64,000 nucleotides of DNA from Pseudoalteromonas sp. 0303 (GTDB lineage: Bacteria > Pseudomonadota > Gammaproteobacteria > Enterobacterales > Alteromonadaceae): positions 163,395-227,394 of the forward strand of contig NZ_JABVXF010000002.1 of assembly GCF_013349995.1 (NCBI RefSeq). Reading direction: 5' to 3'. The notes under the pieces are model-generated. The model worked only from the letters and a program-made list of their open reading frames with translations, made no database searches and was not told the origin of the DNA. A program made the translations under genes and the position numbers. This document shows, one piece after another, positions 37,074 through 45,863 of this stretch (within the stretch, counting starts at the first letter, position 1; each line of letters opens with the position of its first letter).

Positions 37074-39740
37074 TTATGCGTATAGCGGGTTAACTTTGTT
37101 TGTGTCGATGTCGAATTTCTTGATTGCTTCAACAACTACTGACTTCTCAACTTCACCACGTTTAGCAAGCTCAGATAGTGTTGCAACCACAACATAACCA
37201 GCATTCACTTCGAAGTGACGACGTAAGTTTTCACGGCTATCAGAACGACCGTAACCATCAGTACCTAACACTTTGTAGTTACTGCTTGGTACGAATGAAC
37301 GAACTTGTTCTGCGTAATTCTTCATGTAGTCTGTTGCTGCAACAGTCACGGCATCTGTTAATGCGTTCGTGATGTAAGCAGTCTTTTGCTCTGCTTCAGG
37401 GTTAAGCATGTTGAAACGCTCAGCGTCTTGACCGTCACGAGTTAACTCGTTGAATGATGTTACAGAGAATACATCTGAACCAATACCATACTCTTCGCTC
37501 AGGATTTGTGCCGCTTTACGCACTTCAATCATAATAGTACCTGAACCTAGTAACTGTACTTTCGCTTTATCGCCAGCCACAGTTTCAAGCTTGTAGATAC
37601 CTTTACGAATACCTTCTTCAGCGCCTTCTGGCATTGCTGGTTGATGGTAGTTTTCGTTCATTAGCGTTAGGTAATAGAACACGTTTTCTTGGTCTTCACC
37701 GTACATGCGACGGATACCGTCTTGCATGATTACCGCTACTTCGTATGCGAATGTCGGATCATAAGAAATACAGTTAGGAACCGTGTTAGCAAGAATGTGG
37801 CTGTGACCATCTTCATGCTGTAAACCTTCACCGTTTAGTGTAGTACGACCTGCCGTAGCACCTAGTAAGAAACCACGTGCTTGTTGGTCACCGGCCATCC
37901 ATGCCATATCACCTACACGTTGGAAACCAAACATTGAGTAGTAGATGTAGAATGGGATCATTGGTAAATCGTTAGTGCTGTATGATGTTGCAGCAGCAAC
38001 CCATGATGACATTGCACCTAACTCGTTGATACCTTCTTGTAGTACCTGACCTGATGTTGCTTCTTTATAGTAAGAAACGATGTCACGGTCTTGTGGCGTG
38101 TAGTTTTGGCCATGCGGGTTATAAATACCGATTTGACGGAATAAACCTTCCATACCAAATGTACGCGCTTCATCAGCGATGATAGGAACGATGTTTTTAC
38201 CAATGCCTTTGTCTTTTAGTAATACGTTAAGTGCACGTACAAAGCCCATTGTTGTAGAGATGTCACGTTTTTGCTCTTCAAGTAGTGGCTTGAACGCGTC
38301 AACTTCTGGCAATGTTAAGCTTTCAGAAAACTTAGGAATACGCTTAGGTGTGTAACCTTGTAGCGCTTCACGGCGAGCGTGAAGATACTTGTACTCTTCA
38401 GAGCCTTCTTCAAGAGTAAGATATGGCAAGTCTTTAATTTCTTCATCAGAAACTAAATCTTGTAGACCTAAACGTGAACGTAGGTGCTCAACGTGGGTCA
38501 TGTCCATTTTCTTAACTTGGTGCGCGATGTTTTTACCTTCAGCCGCTTCACCCATGCCGTAACCTTTTACAGTTTTAGCTAGGATGACAGTTGGACGGTC
38601 TTTGGTTTCTTCCGCTTTTTTGAATGCAGCGTAAAGTTTTGATGGCTCATGACCACCACGCTTAAGTGCGAAGATTTCTTCATCAGTCATATCAGCAACA
38701 AGTGCTGCTGTTTCTGGGTAACGACCGAAGAAGTGCTCACGAACATATGCACCGTCTTTTGCTTTATATGTTTGGTAATCACCGTCAATCGTTTCGTTCA
38801 TTAACTGCAGTAATTTACCTGATGTATCTTTAGCAAGTAGGATATCCCAACCACTACCCCATACAACTTTAATCACGTTCCAGCCTGCACCTTTGAATAG
38901 GCCTTCAAGCTCTTGAATGATCTTACCATTACCCATAACTGGGCCATCTAAACGCTGTAAGTTACAGTTGATTAGGTAACATAGGTTATCTAGCTTCTCA
39001 CGCGCAGCGAATGAGATTGCACCACGTGATTCTGGCTCATCCATTTCACCATCGCCTAAGAAAGCGTATACACGTTGGTTTTTAGTGTCTTTTAAGCCAC
39101 GACCGTCTAGGTATTTTAAGAAACGAGCTTGGTAGATTGATGCAATTGGACCAAGACCCATAGATACCGTAGGGAACTGCCAGAATTCAGGCATTAACTT
39201 AGGGTGTGGGTATGAAGGAAGACCTTTACCATCAACTTCTTGACGGAAGTTATCAAGCTGCTCAGCTGTTAAACGACCTTCAACAAATGCACGTGCATAG
39301 ATACCTGGAGAAATGTGACCTTGGTAATAAACTAAATCACCGCCATCAACATCGTTTGGTGCTTTGAAGAAGTGGTTAAAACATACTTCATAAAATGCAG
39401 CTGAAGACTGGTAAGACGCCATATGGCCGCCTAAGTCTAGATCTTTTTTCGACGCACGTAATACGATCATGATCGCATTCCAACGAATAATTGAACGAAT
39501 ACGACGCTCAATGTTTACGTCACCTGGGTAAGCAGGTTCTTGATCTACCGGAATGGTATTAACGTAGTTAGTGGTTGTGCCAGTAGGCATATCAACACCG
39601 TCTAAACGGGCTTGCTCTAACACTTGCTCAAGTAAGAATTGAGCACGTTCAACACCTTCTTCACGCACAACAGACTCAAGGGCTTGTAACCACTCTTGTG
39701 TTTCTAGCGCGTCTACGTCAATTTTATTGACTTCAGACAT
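37074..39740 (-). CDS. aceE: Pyruvate dehydrogenase E1 component
   Basis: This 888-residue homodimeric E1 decarboxylates pyruvate with thiamine diphosphate. The ThDP-binding motif GDGEMDEPESRGAISFAAREKLDNLCYLINCN is intact, and the N-terminal block YQSSAAFYEVCFNHFF and HEDGHSHI (active-site histidines) match E. coli AceE (887 aa). GGAGG lies 5 bases before the ATG (catatggaggttt read on the minus strand gives the start region). It is first of the aceE-aceF pair, downstream of pdhR. Confidence 0.97.
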   Translation of the reverse strand: MSEVNKIDVDALETQEWLQALESVVREEGVERAQFLLEQVLEQARLDGVDMPTGTTTNYVNTIPVDQEPAYPGDVNIERRIRSIIRWNAIMIVLRASKKDLDLGGHMASYQSSAAFYEVCFNHFFKAPNDVDGGDLVYYQGHISPGIYARAFVEGRLTAEQLDNFRQEVDGKGLPSYPHPKLMPEFWQFPTVSMGLGPIASIYQARFLKYLDGRGLKDTKNQRVYAFLGDGEMDEPESRGAISFAAREKLDNLCYLINCNLQRLDGPVMGNGKIIQELEGLFKGAGWNVIKVVWGSGWDILLAKDTSGKLLQLMNETIDGDYQTYKAKDGAYVREHFFGRYPETAALVADMTDEEIFALKRGGHEPSKLYAAFKKAEETKDRPTVILAKTVKGYGMGEAAEGKNIAHQVKKMDMTHVEHLRSRLGLQDLVSDEEIKDLPYLTLEEGSEEYKYLHARREALQGYTPKRIPKFSESLTLPEVDAFKPLLEEQKRDISTTMGFVRALNVLLKDKGIGKNIVPIIADEARTFGMEGLFRQIGIYNPHGQNYTPQDRDIVSYYKEATSGQVLQEGINELGAMSSWVAAATSYSTNDLPMIPFYIYYSMFGFQRVGDMAWMAGDQQARGFLLGATAGRTTLNGEGLQHEDGHSHILANTVPNCISYDPTFAYEVAVIMQDGIRRMYGEDQENVFYYLTLMNENYHQPAMPEGAEEGIRKGIYKLETVAGDKAKVQLLGSGTIMIEVRKAAQILSEEYGIGSDVFSVTSFNELTRDGQDAERFNMLNPEAEQKTAYITNALTDAVTVAATDYMKNYAEQVRSFVPSSNYKVLGTDGYGRSDSRENLRRHFEVNAGYVVVATLSELAKRGEVEKSVVVEAIKKFDIDTNKVNPLYA

Positions 39741-39825
39741 ATGGAGGTTTCCTTATGTTTAAAATACTAATTATTTTAATAAATCTTAAAATTAAGTAGT
39801 TAACTAAACTTAGCTAATCACTTGC

Positions 39826-40575
39826 TTAATGTTGTTTGGTGCGTCTTAAACTACGTTCAATCCGCGAATGCTCTTTGCCAGCCTCAAGTAAGGCTTCTTC
39901 GATAAAGGCTAAGTGAGCATTACTAGCAAGACGTGCTTGCTCTGGGTTTCCTTCAATAACCGCATCCATCAACAGTCGTCTATGTTCTGCGAGCTGCTGG
40001 CTGATCTGTGGTTTTTTTAACAGTACAGTTAAATTCTGTAATACATTTTGCTCTAGCAAGGCCTGCATACCACGTACTAAATGTAGCAGTACAACGTTAT
40101 GAGACGCTTCAGCCACACTAAAATGGAATGCATTAATTGCTTTTGCCTTTTGCACAATGTCGTCATTAACGAGCGCAATGTTGTCAAAGCTTTGTTTTAC
40201 TTTTTTGAAGTCATTCGTTGTGCCGCGCATAGCTGCATAATATGCTGCGATTCCTTCAAGGGCATGACGAAATTCGAGTAAATCAAATTGTGACTCTGGA
40301 TGCTTACTAATCAAATCAAAAAGCGGATCCGTGAGCCCCTCTTCAAGCTGATTCTTTACGAACGTTCCACCACCTTGGCGACGCGTTACTAACCCCTTAG
40401 CTTCTAGCTTTTGAATCGCCTCACGCAGTGAAGGTCGCGATACTTCAAATTGTTTCGCTAATTCACGTTCAGGAGGCAGCTTTTCGCCTGGCGCCAACGA
40501 CCCCTCAAGAATCATATTCTCAAGTTGTTGTAAAATTACATCAGATAATTTTGCTGCTTTAATCTTTAAAGACAT
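39826..40575 (-). CDS. pdhR: Pyruvate dehydrogenase complex repressor PdhR
   Basis: This 249-residue GntR/FadR-family repressor has an N-terminal winged helix (ILEGSLAPGEKLPPERELAKQFEVSRPSLREAIQKLEAKGLV) and a C-terminal helical FCD effector domain (LEFRHALEGIAAYYAAMRG, HFSVAEASHNVVLLHLVRGM). It releases DNA when pyruvate binds. Gene order pdhR-aceE-aceF-lpdA is as in E. coli, and a near-perfect PdhR operator lies 76 bp upstream, supporting autoregulation. Confidence 0.93.
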   Translation of the reverse strand: MSLKIKAAKLSDVILQQLENMILEGSLAPGEKLPPERELAKQFEVSRPSLREAIQKLEAKGLVTRRQGGGTFVKNQLEEGLTDPLFDLISKHPESQFDLLEFRHALEGIAAYYAAMRGTTNDFKKVKQSFDNIALVNDDIVQKAKAINAFHFSVAEASHNVVLLHLVRGMQALLEQNVLQNLTVLLKKPQISQQLAEHRRLLMDAVIEGNPEQARLASNAHLAFIEEALLEAGKEHSRIERSLRRTKQH

Positions 40576-40650
40576 TTATTAACGTCCGCATTGTTATGCG
40601 CTAACCCCATAAATATCGGGTATTTAGCCTTGTGCTTTGACCAAAAAGGT

Positions 40651-40670
40651 AAATTGGTCATACCAAATTT
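40651..40670. promoter_or_regulatory. PdhR operator 1
   Basis: AAATTGGTCATACCAAATTT contains the PdhR consensus AATTGGT-N3-ACCAATT with only one extra A in the right arm. It sits 76-95 bp upstream of the pdhR ATG, a position fitting repression of pdhR-aceEF-lpdA. Confidence 0.85.
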
Positions 40671-40810
40671 ATCGCATACGTTATCAAAAACCCGTATTTC
40701 TGTCAATTTCACTACGTTCAGCGCCTAGTTACACCCTAACGTAATTCGTCTAAAGATTAAACAGTATGGATTAAAGTGGCTTTTTCTGAAGGAAAAAACA
40801 ATAAAAAATA

Positions 40811-40827
40811 AATGGTCAGACCAGATT
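40811..40827. promoter_or_regulatory. PdhR operator 2 (weaker)
   Basis: AATGGTCAGACCAGATT keeps the GGT-N3-ACC core with partly matched flanks. It is 141 bp further from pdhR than operator 1, so DNA looping or a second promoter is possible. Confidence 0.6.
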
Positions 40828-40889
40828 AGCAAGCAAAGCTATTAGAGGCCAGATTTAAGATTTTAGTTGAATTGAGTAGCTTTGTAACA

Positions 40890-40904
40890 GCGGGTTTACC
40901 CCGC
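40890..40904. repeat. REP-like GC hairpin
   Basis: GCGGG-TTTAC-CCCGC forms a compact GC hairpin in an AT-rich setting, preceded by TGTAACA. It resembles short extragenic palindromes of the TGTAGGAGCGGGTTT type known from gammaproteobacteria. A second, different hairpin of the same style is at 63871-63884. Confidence 0.5.
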
Positions 40905-40991
40905 ATCGTTGAATTGAATGCTGAAAAATTAAAACTCAATCGAAGTGCATTAGTAGAGCGATTAATGAATAAAGTTATACAACAAGATTTA

Positions 40992-41035
40992 CTCTTGTAA
41001 CTTGCTAACTTTACTCTTTCAACTCGCTAACTTTA
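40992..41035. repeat. Two 22-bp direct repeats beside ampE
   Basis: Units 40992-41013 and 41014-41035 are adjacent and differ at 3 of 22 positions (CTCTTGTAACTTGCTAAC versus CTCTTTCAACTCGCTAAC, both ending TTTA). The reverse complement of this unit resembles the sequence at 63690-63722, indicating a dispersed family. Confidence 0.8.
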
Positions 41036-41039
41036 CACA

Positions 41040-41891
41040 CTACGCCAAACCACCAAACAGGGTTAATGCTGCTATGATCACTAAAAAGAACAATACATTT
41101 CTTTTTACAAGCTTCATCATGCAAGTGGCTTCATAAGTACAGCCAAAATGTTGCTGCTCAATTTGCTCAGCGGCAAGTGCAGTTTGCGTAACAACTTTGC
41201 GGTTGCTCACTGAAAAGTCGAGCACATACTTCAGCCAACAACTGGTACCTTTATTAAAGTTACCAATCACTAAATAACCAAAGCTTGCAACCCGAGCCGG
41301 TAACCAATCGAGCCAAAACAGTAAGCTATGTACTAGTTTAAAACGCTTAGCATAGGCAACACTGTGATCATCCCTTACTTTGTCAGCAAAAGTACGAACT
41401 AGCGCATAAAGAACCGCGCCAGGTACACCTAAGACCACAAACCAAAAAATAACTGCACAATAAAAGCGAAAATTTAACCAAGCTAAAGTTTGGCCAAAAG
41501 TTTCACCTTGAGGAGCATCTTCTGTCTTCTTTTGACCCATCTGTAATGCAAATAAGGTAGCCGCTTCTTGATCGTTGCGGGTTAACGCATTTAAGTAAGA
41601 CTTATATAGAGCACGTTGCTTAGCACAGCCAAAACACACCAGCAGCACAGCAACATTCACAGCTAGTTGCCAAATAATAAAATCAGAGAGTTGATAAACT
41701 AAACCTGCGGCAACGACAGGCAGCATTAACCAAATCAAAAAACCAATTGGTGAATTAAATAAGCCTTTTTCTGAGAGTTGTTTTTGCGAATGCTTTAGAT
41801 AGGTATTGGCATAAAAACCGATTTGCCAATAATTAGCGCGAGCCCCTAAGCGCTCAACCACCAAAGCAATAATTATTGAAATTAAGATCAT
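41040..41891 (-). CDS. ampE: AmpE, regulatory membrane protein of the ampDE pair
   Basis: This 283-residue inner-membrane protein has about four hydrophobic helices (about 52-73, 75-92, 145-165 and 260-282) and the AmpE start MILISIIIALVVERLGARANYWQIGFY. E. coli AmpE is 284 aa and belongs to the CobD/AmpE family with a poorly defined role in cell-wall signalling. It follows ampD by 21 bp in the same direction, the conserved ampDE order. Confidence 0.9.
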   Translation of the reverse strand: MILISIIIALVVERLGARANYWQIGFYANTYLKHSQKQLSEKGLFNSPIGFLIWLMLPVVAAGLVYQLSDFIIWQLAVNVAVLLVCFGCAKQRALYKSYLNALTRNDQEAATLFALQMGQKKTEDAPQGETFGQTLAWLNFRFYCAVIFWFVVLGVPGAVLYALVRTFADKVRDDHSVAYAKRFKLVHSLLFWLDWLPARVASFGYLVIGNFNKGTSCWLKYVLDFSVSNRKVVTQTALAAEQIEQQHFGCTYEATCMMKLVKRNVLFFLVIIAALTLFGGLA

Positions 41892-41912
41892 GCTTTTACC
41901 TATATCCTTTAA

Positions 41913-42455
41913 CTAAAACACTAAATCAAAATAGTATTGCCAATCAAAACTCGCTCCAGGGTCAGTTTTTCTGCCCGGAGCAATATCACAGTGGCCTACA
42001 ATGCGTGAACGGTTTATCTCAGGGTACTTTGCCATCAACGCCTTAGTCACTAAGTGTAATGCATTATACTGGGCTTGGGTATACGCTTGCTTATCTGTAC
42101 CTTCAAGCTCAATGCCCACGCTAAAATCATTACAGCGCTCTCGACCTTCAAACGTTGAGATACCAGCGTGCCAAGCTCGTTTTTCAAAAGGCACGTACTG
42201 AATAATTTCACCGGTACGACGAATAAAGCAATGTGCAGACACTCTTAAGCCTTTTAAATCAGTAAAGCTTTCGTGTGCCGTACAATCAATTGCCCCCATG
42301 AACAAGTCATCAACATAAGGCGTTGCGAACTGCCCAGCAGGCAATGAAATATTATGAATAACAAGTAATGACACTTCGCCCTCGGGGCGCTCATCGTAAT
42401 GTGTACAGGGCCTTTGTAACACATTGTTTAATTGACCCAATTCATTTATATGCAT
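41913..42455 (-). CDS. ampD: 1,6-anhydro-N-acetylmuramyl-L-alanine amidase AmpD
   Basis: This is a cytosolic zinc amidase that recycles peptidoglycan by cleaving anhydro-muropeptides. Zinc ligands and the active site are visible as LLVIHNISLPAG, VSAHCFIRRTGEIIQYVPFEKRAWHAG, and IVGHCDIAPGRKTDPGASFDW. From ATG 42455 it has 180 residues, close to E. coli AmpD (183). An upstream TTG (42476) is less likely; neither start has a strong ribosome binding site. It is divergent from nadC. Confidence 0.93.
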   Translation of the reverse strand: MHINELGQLNNVLQRPCTHYDERPEGEVSLLVIHNISLPAGQFATPYVDDLFMGAIDCTAHESFTDLKGLRVSAHCFIRRTGEIIQYVPFEKRAWHAGISTFEGRERCNDFSVGIELEGTDKQAYTQAQYNALHLVTKALMAKYPEINRSRIVGHCDIAPGRKTDPGASFDWQYYFDLVF

Positions 42456-42642
42456 ATTAAAAACTAACGATGACAATAAAGTTAAATAGTGTAAAGGGTT
42501 AAAATCTCAGGGTCTAGTTGCTTTGATTCAATCACTTAAAGTAAGAGAAAGGATACTTTAATGTGGCCGATCTTTGTCTTCTATTAAGGGGTTAAACATA
42601 GTAAAATTTCGCCAATTTATTAATAAACAATGAGCTTTCGAC

Positions 42643-43491
42643 ATGTCAGTCCCTCACACTTTAATTAGCCAACTGGTAAAACTCGCCCTTGATGAAGATT
42701 TAGATTACCAAAGCGCAAGTGACGGTGATATTACCGCGCAACTAATTCCAGCAAACGAGCTAGCCAATGCCAAAGTAATTACTCGTGAAGACTGTGTATT
42801 TTGTGGTAAAGACATTATTTTAGAAGTATTTAAGCAAGTTGATCCTTCAGTTGAAGTTGACGTACTCGTAAATGACGGCGACAAAGTAGCTGCAAATAGC
42901 ACACTTTTTACAGCATCTGGCTCAGCGCGTGCTATTTTAACTGCAGAGCGCACTGCCCTTAACTTTGTACAAACACTCTCAGGTACAGCAACAACAACAG
43001 CTCATTATGTAAAAGAGCTTGAGGGCACGACTACGCAGCTACTCGACACGCGTAAAACAATTCCAAGTTTACGTGCTCTACAGAAATACGCTGTAAAATG
43101 TGGCGGCGGCGCGAATCATCGCATCGGCCTTTTTGATGCGTTCCTAATTAAAGAAAACCACATTGCAGCCTGTGGTGGTATTGATAAAGCCGTCGCTCAA
43201 GCTAAATTAAACCACCCGACTAAACCAGTTGAAGTAGAAGTAGAATCACTTGATGAGCTTGAACAAGCGATCACAGCTGGGGCAGATATCATCATGCTTG
43301 ATAACTTTACTGTAAAGCAAATTCAACAAGCTGTTGTGCTTACAGACAAGCGAGCAAAGCTTGAAGTATCTGGCAACATGACTCTTGAAACCTTAAAAGC
43401 CTATTCGCAGGCCGGTGTTGACTTTATTTCAAGTGGCGCACTTACAAAAAATTTACAATCAATCGACCTTTCAATGAGATTTAACACCTAA
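42643..43491 (+). CDS. nadC: Nicotinate-nucleotide pyrophosphorylase
   Basis: This 282-residue quinolinate phosphoribosyltransferase of NAD synthesis has TAERTALNFVQTLSGTATTTAHYV, LLDTRKTIPSLRALQKYAVKCGGGANHRIGLFDAFLIKENHI (active-site Arg/Lys/His cluster) and VEVEVESLDELEQA. The length is standard. It lies between ampD and pilA, the same context as E. coli nadC next to ppdD. Confidence 0.95.
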   Translation: MSVPHTLISQLVKLALDEDLDYQSASDGDITAQLIPANELANAKVITREDCVFCGKDIILEVFKQVDPSVEVDVLVNDGDKVAANSTLFTASGSARAILTAERTALNFVQTLSGTATTTAHYVKELEGTTTQLLDTRKTIPSLRALQKYAVKCGGGANHRIGLFDAFLIKENHIAACGGIDKAVAQAKLNHPTKPVEVEVESLDELEQAITAGADIIMLDNFTVKQIQQAVVLTDKRAKLEVSGNMTLETLKAYSQAGVDFISSGALTKNLQSIDLSMRFNT

Positions 43492-43997
43492 AACCCTCCC
43501 TTTACGTATTTAATGCTTTACCTAGTTCGTTGACAAGAAAATAAAAAAAGCATTAAATACGTAAAAAGCCTGAACAGATAACAAATAACTAACATCTCTT
43601 TAGCGCTTTTGACTATTTTGTATGCCTACACCCTAAACCTACTCAAGATTGCAATTAATTCAATAAGTTCCTGAGCGGGAGCGGTGTTTATAAGGTGTTT
43701 ATAAATAGTACAACTAAGTAGAGCTAAGCTTATTTTACATCAAACAAAGGTAGGAAAGTTCTGAAAAACTGCTTATTGAACAGGAAAATGGCTTCCAAAA
43801 ACGCTTAATAATGCTAAAGTAATTTTATGAACTCTGAACACAGGACGTTCAAGTAAAACTTTGTTAATAATCAAGCTTTATTCAAACTGATTTTAAGTAA
43901 AATTGTAAGATTTATCCTGTAAACTGAGCCTTGGTTTTACAACGCTGAAGTTACAGCTAAACTTACTAAATAATCATATCCTTTAGGAGAGGAACAA
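43492..43997. promoter_or_regulatory. nadC-pilA intergenic region
   Basis: This is a 506-bp AT-rich gap with no credible ORF. It begins with a 19-bp perfect inverted repeat (43501-43565). The rest should contain the pilA promoter; PilR/sigma-54 control is usual for this gene, but I could not find a well-spaced GG-N10-GC site. A good ribosome binding site (AGGAGAGG) stands just before pilA. Confidence 0.5.
43501..43565. repeat. 19-bp perfect inverted repeat after nadC
   Basis: Arms TTTACGTATTTAATGCTTT (43501-43519) and AAAGCATTAAATACGTAAA (43547-43565) are exactly complementary with a 27-base loop. The stem is AT-rich, unlike normal terminators, and starts 9 bp after the nadC stop. It may act as a weak terminator or be a remnant of a small mobile element; no target duplication is obvious. 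Confidence 0.85.
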
Positions 43998-44435
43998 ATG
44001 ACACAACAAAAGCAACAGGGTTTCACCCTAATTGAATTAATGATTGTAGTTGCAATCATCGGTATTTTGGCAGCAGTAGCACTGCCTGCTTATCAAGATT
44101 ACACTGTAAAAGCTCGGGTATCAGAATGTGTAAACCTTGCTAGCGCAGCAAAAACAACTGTAGCAATGAATGCAGCTGAAGGTGCAGTATTTGATTCTGG
44201 TTTTAATCCAAACGCTAAAACTGAAAACTGTTCAGCAGTATCTATTGATGCCGATACGGGAGTAATCGAAGTAACTTCTGAACCAAAAGCTGGATCAGTT
44301 GTACTAACAATGACGCCAAAAACTGGTACAGCAGCTCTAAAAAGCGGTACAATCCCTGCTGGAGAAATCAACTGGACTTGTACTATTGATTCAGCAGATA
44401 AAAACAAGTACGTACCTAGTTCTTGTCAAATTTAG
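43998..44435 (+). CDS. pilA: Type IV major pilin PilA
   Basis: This is a 145-residue prepilin. The short leader MTQQKQQG is followed by the cleavage site and [32 protein letters not shown], the type IVa hydrophobic helix with Glu5 of the mature protein. The C-terminal globular part carries a cysteine pair (NWTCTIDS...SSC) for the D-loop disulfide. PilD cleaves and methylates the N-terminus. AGGAGAGGAACAA precedes the ATG. It is the first gene of a pil cluster and followed by a weak hairpin terminator. Confidence 0.95.
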   Translation: MTQQKQQGFTLIELMIVVAIIGILAAVALPAYQDYTVKARVSECVNLASAAKTTVAMNAAEGAVFDSGFNPNAKTENCSAVSIDADTGVIEVTSEPKAGSVVLTMTPKTGTAALKSGTIPAGEINWTCTIDSADKNKYVPSSCQI

Positions 44436-44465
44436 TGACACCTGATTAAATAGTTTTAATCATTT

Positions 44466-44490
44466 TAAGGTAGCGGCTCAAGCTACCTTT
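44466..44490 (+). terminator. Hairpin between pilA and pilC
   Basis: AAGGTAGC / GCTACCTT with a 7-base loop followed by TCTCTCTTC. It is a modest intrinsic terminator that would let pilA be expressed far above pilC. Confidence 0.6.
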
Positions 44491-44514
44491 CTCTCTTCTA
44501 TTCCAAAGAAAAAA

Positions 44515-45741
44515 ATGGCTAAACAACCTGAAAATAAAAGCTTAGACACTTTCCAATGGGTTGGTGTGAGTGCTCGCGGCAAAAAGCTTGAAGGTGAACT
44601 TTCTGGACAAAGCATAGCGTTGGTTAAAGCACAACTACGCAAGCAAGGTATAATTCCGTCGAAAGTAAAACGTAAAGCAAAGCCTTTATTCGGCGCTCGC
44701 GTCCAAAAAATCACAGCTAAAGATATTGCCCTCATTACTCGACAAATTGCAACTATGCTAATGGCAGGGGTTCCCCTCATTCAATCTATTGAAATGATTG
44801 GCTCAGGTGCTAAAAATAAAAGTGTTGCCAAACTTATGGAAAGCATTGGAGATGACGTAAAAGCAGGTATGCCTTTATCGCAAAGCCTAAGAAAACACCC
44901 TCGCTATTTTGACGACCTTTATTGCGACCTAGTTGCCTCAGGTGAGCAATCAGGCGCCCTTGATAAAATTTTTGACCGTGTTGCCCTTTATAAAGAAAAG
45001 GCTGAAGCTTTAAAATCAAAAATTAAAAAAGCCATGTTTTACCCTATTGCGGTGTTAGTGGTTGCTCTAATCGTTACATCTATCTTGCTGATATTTGTAG
45101 TACCGCAATTCCAAGATATTTTTAATGGTTTTGGTGCTGAGCTTCCAGGGTTTACCTTAATGGTGATTGGTATATCTGAATTTATGCAGGAATATTGGTG
45201 GATAATACTCATTGCTGTTATCGCAACTGGTTTTGCATATAAAGAAGCACTACTTAAAAGTAAAAAACTCAGGGATGCTAATGATAGAGCCGTATTAAAA
45301 CTGCCTGTTATTGGCATGATTTTGAATAAAGCAGCAGTTGCTCGCTATGCCCGAACACTTTCAACTACTTTTGCTGCTGGTGTCCCCCTCGTTGATGCGC
45401 TTGATTCTGCTGCTGGTGCCTCTGGTAATGCAGTTTACCGCTATGCAATATTAGAAATAAAAGCAGAGGTCAGCTCAGGTAATTTAATGAACTGGGCAAT
45501 GCGCAATACTAAAATTTTCCCTGATATGGTGGTGCAAATGGTGGCCATTGGTGAAGAATCTGGTTCACTTGATGGCATGCTTGCTAAAGTAGCCACCATA
45601 TATGAGCAAGAAGTTGATGATGCAGTAGACGGTTTGTCAAGCTTATTAGAGCCTTTAATTATGGTTGTGTTAGGTGTGCTTGTCGGTGGTTTAATTGTTG
45701 CTATGTACTTGCCTATATTCCAATTGGGTTCGGTGATTTAA
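44515..45741 (+). CDS. pilC: Type IV pilus inner-membrane platform protein PilC
   Basis: This 408-residue GspF/PilC-family protein has two homologous cytoplasmic domains with three membrane helices (about 175-200, 222-245, 378-402). Conserved blocks are LITRQIATMLMAGVPLIQSIEMIG, LPVIGMILNKAAVARYARTLSTTFAAGVPLVDALD and FPDMVVQMVAIGEESGSLDGML. It links the PilB motor to the pilus base. Normally pilB stands between pilA and pilC; here it does not. Confidence 0.95.
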   Translation: MAKQPENKSLDTFQWVGVSARGKKLEGELSGQSIALVKAQLRKQGIIPSKVKRKAKPLFGARVQKITAKDIALITRQIATMLMAGVPLIQSIEMIGSGAKNKSVAKLMESIGDDVKAGMPLSQSLRKHPRYFDDLYCDLVASGEQSGALDKIFDRVALYKEKAEALKSKIKKAMFYPIAVLVVALIVTSILLIFVVPQFQDIFNGFGAELPGFTLMVIGISEFMQEYWWIILIAVIATGFAYKEALLKSKKLRDANDRAVLKLPVIGMILNKAAVARYARTLSTTFAAGVPLVDALDSAAGASGNAVYRYAILEIKAEVSSGNLMNWAMRNTKIFPDMVVQMVAIGEESGSLDGMLAKVATIYEQEVDDAVDGLSSLLEPLIMVVLGVLVGGLIVAMYLPIFQLGSVI

Positions 45742-45863
45742 CACATAGCTGTAAGCAAACTATAAACACTAGTTGATTGCTTGCTACATAAAATAAATAA
45801 TAAGAATAGTTCAACACAGCGAAATAAAATCGGCCTTGAAATGGCCTGAAGTTAGGTATTTTA

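Larger units (their letters stand above)
40576..41039. promoter_or_regulatory. pdhR upstream region with operators and repeats
   Basis: This 464-bp gap lies between the pdhR start and the ampE stop. It has no convincing ORF. It contains two PdhR-type operators (40651-40670 and 40811-40827), a GC-rich REP-like hairpin (40890-40904), and two 22-bp tandem repeats next to ampE (40992-41035). The pdhR promoter must lie near the first operator. Confidence 0.7.

Noticed and set aside
35299..37197. Long plus-strand frames opposite aceF (216, 115 and 270 aa)
   Set aside because: They arise from the repetitive Ala/Pro/Glu codons of the lipoyl domains on the other strand. aceF is unmistakable and the antisense frames have low-complexity Ser/Ala content.
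43492..43997. Sigma-54 promoter before pilA
   Set aside because: The best candidate (TGGCTTCCAAAAACGC) has 11 rather than 10 bases between GG and GC and poor flanks, so I do not call it.
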